Shown: positions 29,249 to 30,990 of the stretch, piece by piece
Position numbering within the stretch: position 1 is the first letter of the stretch
Layout of the letters: each line of letters opens with the position of its first letter
Virus record (IMG/VR): IMGVR_UViG_3300020469_000164
Location: 1 to 30,990 of that record
Reading direction: 5' to 3' (one strand)
DNA: 30,990 nucleotides
Source of the DNA: a virus
Notes under the pieces: generated by a model
The model's input: only the letters and a program-made list of their open reading frames with translations
Database searches by the model: none
Told to the model about the DNA's origin: nothing
Position numbers and translations under genes: made by a program

Positions 29249-29919
29249 AATCCTGACGCCTCCGCTATGTCTTGTACTAGATTAACTTCTTCTGTGTTTT
29301 TTAAAAATATTCTTTTCCAAAATCCTGGATCAGCAATATCTTTTATAAGTTCAACTTGTTCACTGTTAAACTTTCCCCATAGTTCTTGTCCGCTTTCGCT
29401 TAGGAATAAAAACCATGGAGAAATTTTACCACCCCTTATGTGATAGACTGCTAGTTGCGGTGCTACTTTTCTAAAGTAATCTGCCCAGTCTTCACTTTTC
29501 TCTTCTCCCCATGCCTGCATACATTTAACACTTCTTTCTATGCCTCGTTGTGCAGGTTCTTTTTTAATCAATTCTTTTAAGTAAACGTCATATGTAGCAT
29601 CTTTTGTCCAGTCTGCTAATTTAACACTTTCTCTAATTAGCCATTCTGCATAATTGTTTGGCTCTAGTAAATCTTCTTTAACCATTTTTCTACCAAACTT
29701 TACAAAACCTGTGTAGTATTTGCTTTCAGCAAATTCATCATACGTTTTTGTCTTTGCATTATGCATGTTTATTTCATAAAATTTTTGATAAGTTCTGAAT
29801 GCTAATCTTACATGAGTTAAATCTTTATCTGTGTGCCTTCTTTTTTGTGGGCACATATGAGCACTTAGAGTTCTTTCACTCATAAATGTCTTTTTACAAT
29901 ATGTGCAAGTTAAACTCAC
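29245..29919 (-). CDS. C2H2-type zinc-finger hypothetical protein, 224 aa
   Basis: The N-terminus carries one zinc-finger-like unit (CTYCKKTFMSERTLSAHMC, with CxxC, then H and a following C or H), suggesting nucleic acid or protein binding. The remainder is helical and charged with several aromatic residues (FAESKYYTGFVKFGRKMVKE; GFWKRIFLKNTEEVNLVQDI). I do not recognise the larger domain. It overlaps thyX and the gp62-like gene by ATGA-type junctions, so its expression is tied to DNA metabolism. It may be a regulator or a nuclease accessory; not claimed. Confidence 0.8.
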   Translation of the reverse strand: MSLTCTYCKKTFMSERTLSAHMCPQKRRHTDKDLTHVRLAFRTYQKFYEINMHNAKTKTYDEFAESKYYTGFVKFGRKMVKEDLLEPNNYAEWLIRESVKLADWTKDATYDVYLKELIKKEPAQRGIERSVKCMQAWGEEKSEDWADYFRKVAPQLAVYHIRGGKISPWFLFLSESGQELWGKFNSEQVELIKDIADPGFWKRIFLKNTEEVNLVQDIAEASGL

Positions 29920-30380
29920 TTAAATATTTCCTTTATTTCTTTGTCATCGATACCATTGATTTCTGCTAATACTTTTAAATCTTCTTTAGTGTTAATACTT
30001 AGCAATAACTCTACTTCATCGCTCTTTGCTAACGGAAATATTTCTCTAATTAGTTCTTCAACTTTATCTTTTTTACGTTTTGCTTTAGGCACTTTTACAA
30101 AAGGGTGAAATTGGCTTTTGCCCACTCCTGCTAAACACATCAACTTCCATTGCAGTTCTGGATGCTTACTTACATCACTCCAGTTAGTATTCATAAATTC
30201 ATTTATCATTACTAGATAGTGACCTGCAAATTTACCTTGTACACTACTAGCATATCGCTGAGTCATCCACAAGTTTAAACTTTTGCGTTGTTCGTCTGTA
30301 AGATTAGTATAGTAGTTGTAGTCTTTGCGATCTACTGCCGCCATTATATCTTTAATTTGTAGCAGAGGCTTTTTAGCCAT
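29916..30380 (-). CDS. Probable sliding-clamp loader small subunit (gp62-like), 154 aa
   Basis: Tentative. In T4, gp62 works with gp44 to load the gp45 clamp. The pattern here fits the short phage version: WMTQRYASSVQGKFAGHYLV, then MINEFMNTNWSDVSKHPELQ, then WKLMCLAGVGKSQFHPFVKV, and a helical C-terminus ending LLLSINTKEDLKVLAEINGI. I match these to the 'RYxS..., N.xxN, K.pelqW..L' arrangement recalled from marine phages; no catalytic motif can confirm it. The gp44-like partner is not in the window. It overlaps the 29-residue microprotein by 8 nt. Confidence 0.5.
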   Translation of the reverse strand: MAKKPLLQIKDIMAAVDRKDYNYYTNLTDEQRKSLNLWMTQRYASSVQGKFAGHYLVMINEFMNTNWSDVSKHPELQWKLMCLAGVGKSQFHPFVKVPKAKRKKDKVEELIREIFPLAKSDEVELLLSINTKEDLKVLAEINGIDDKEIKEIFK

Positions 30381-30462
30381 TGCGTCTATCCCGTGCTTGT
30401 TTCTTTTTAAGTTCTTCCAGTTTTTTATCTACTGGCTTTTGTTGTTGTTGTGGTCTTGCCAT
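30373..30462 (-). CDS. 29-residue Gln/Lys-rich microprotein
   Basis: The protein is MARPQQQQKPVDKKLEELKK followed by KQARDRRNG, a hydrophilic, helical, charged peptide. A strong ribosome site (GAAGGAGAATAA, then ATG) precedes it, the start is directly next to the apt stop (TAAATG), and its own stop overlaps the next gene's start (ATGGCTAA). Such placement and signals make it likely to be translated; it may be a small regulator or simply a coupling leader. Confidence 0.6.
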   Translation of the reverse strand: MARPQQQQKPVDKKLEELKKKQARDRRNG

Positions 30463-30990
30463 TTATTCTCCTTCATATTCTATAAGGGCCCCGGCGTTGT
30501 ATCCTTGTTCAGTTATTTTAGCAAATCCACCTAAGTCTGTCAAGTCTATTACTGCCAGTACTGTGATATTTTCTTTTGGCACATTAAAATTTTCATGTAT
30601 TAAATCAGCACATGCTATTGCTGTACCGCCTGTTGCTATTAAGTCGTCCATGATAACAACTTTATCAGTTTCTACAAACTCTGTATTTTTTTGAATTTCT
30701 AAACTGGTACTGCCGTATTCTAAATCAAAATCTTTTTTGTATGTTTCGTTGGGTAATTTACCTGGCTTTCTTGCCATGATAAAAGGTAAGTCTAAGTCTC
30801 TGGCAATTGGGGCACCAAACACAAAACCTCTACTTTCTATACCAACTATTTTTGTTGCTTTAAAAGATAAGGTTGTTAAGTCTACTAGTGCTTTGTTAAA
30901 TGCTAATGGATTTTCTATGAGGCTTGTGATGTCTCTAAATTGTATTCCAGGTATAGGAAAGTCAGGTACTGTCCTAATTGCTTGTTTTAG
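30463..30990 (-). CDS. apt: Adenine phosphoribosyltransferase (lacking its N-terminal end)
   Basis: Makes AMP from adenine and phosphoribosyl pyrophosphate (purine salvage). The right edge cuts the 5' end, leaving 175 codons. The first visible block, IRTVPDFPIPGIQFRDITSL, and ESRGFVFGAPIA and RKPGKLP match E. coli Apt closely. The PRPP-binding motif is VVIMDDLIATGGTA. The C-terminus ends GALIEYEGE. The visible reading frame is open from 30990 and begins within the family's N-terminal region, so only a few residues are probably missing. It suggests that the phage recycles purines during infection. Confidence 0.93.
   Translation of the reverse strand, partial: LKQAIRTVPDFPIPGIQFRDITSLIENPLAFNKALVDLTTLSFKATKIVGIESRGFVFGAPIARDLDLPFIMARKPGKLPNETYKKDFDLEYGSTSLEIQKNTEFVETDKVVIMDDLIATGGTAIACADLIHENFNVPKENITVLAVIDLTDLGGFAKITEQGYNAGALIEYEGE

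Noticed and set aside
1-30990. tRNA genes, CRISPR arrays, insertion sequences or integrase sites
   Set aside because: No cloverleaf-like sequence, regularly spaced repeats or transposase-like motif was noticed on either strand.

Overview
The window looks like part of a large tailed phage (T4-like myovirus) from a marine setting. The evidence is a T4-type gp41 helicase and gp61 primase pair, a probable gp62 clamp-loader subunit, phage ThyX, a MazG-type pyrophosphatase, an E. coli/T4-type NrdA, an MGME1-like exonuclease, virion-like beta-rich proteins, and repeated matches to the T4 late promoter (TATAAATA). The DNA is AT-rich, almost every gene is on the minus strand, and neighbours usually overlap or nearly touch. 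The marine host type (SAR11-like or cyanobacterial) is an inference from AT content and gene style, not shown directly.

Reading in the direction of transcription (from 30990 down to 1), the window starts with a replication and nucleotide cluster (30990-27764): apt, a 29-residue microprotein, a gp62-like protein, a zinc-finger protein, thyX, a MazG-like protein and a very small DnaE-palm-like protein. One plus-strand gene lies at 27413-27784. It diverges from a structural gene (27362-26544) and converges on the DnaE-like gene. Next come a sulfotransferase-like gene and the primase-helicase pair (25986-23615). That pair is preceded by a textbook sigma70 promoter. A second block (23584-9823) carries a series of proteins with a shared N-terminal pattern, M-[RK]-hydrophobic-x-[DE]-hydrophobic. 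These include a ligase-fold protein, a very basic 92-residue protein, a 2218-residue giant with an amidoligase-like and a PD-(D/E)XK-like domain, and a Cu/Zn superoxide dismutase fused to a ParB-like domain. The last part (9802-1) holds a glycosyltransferase-like protein, small hypotheticals, an exonuclease, a B12-binding radical SAM protein, a tail-fibre-like protein and the start of nrdA.

Three points stand out. First, the N-terminal pattern resembles the T4 internal-protein capsid-targeting sequence (MKTYQEFIAE, cut by the prohead protease after (L/I)xE). This suggests that the 9.8-23.3 kb block encodes enzymes packaged in the head and delivered with the DNA; that is inference. Second, late promoters fall in two groups. 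One has an 18-71 nt leader, usually with a Shine-Dalgarno site. In the other the motif ends 5-6 nt before the ATG with no Shine-Dalgarno, which predicts leaderless late mRNAs. One such element lies inside the giant gene. Third, the 191-residue DnaE-like protein keeps the three palm aspartates but has lost almost everything else.

No tRNA, rRNA, CRISPR array or insertion sequence was seen, and no gene-free stretch exceeds about 150 bases.
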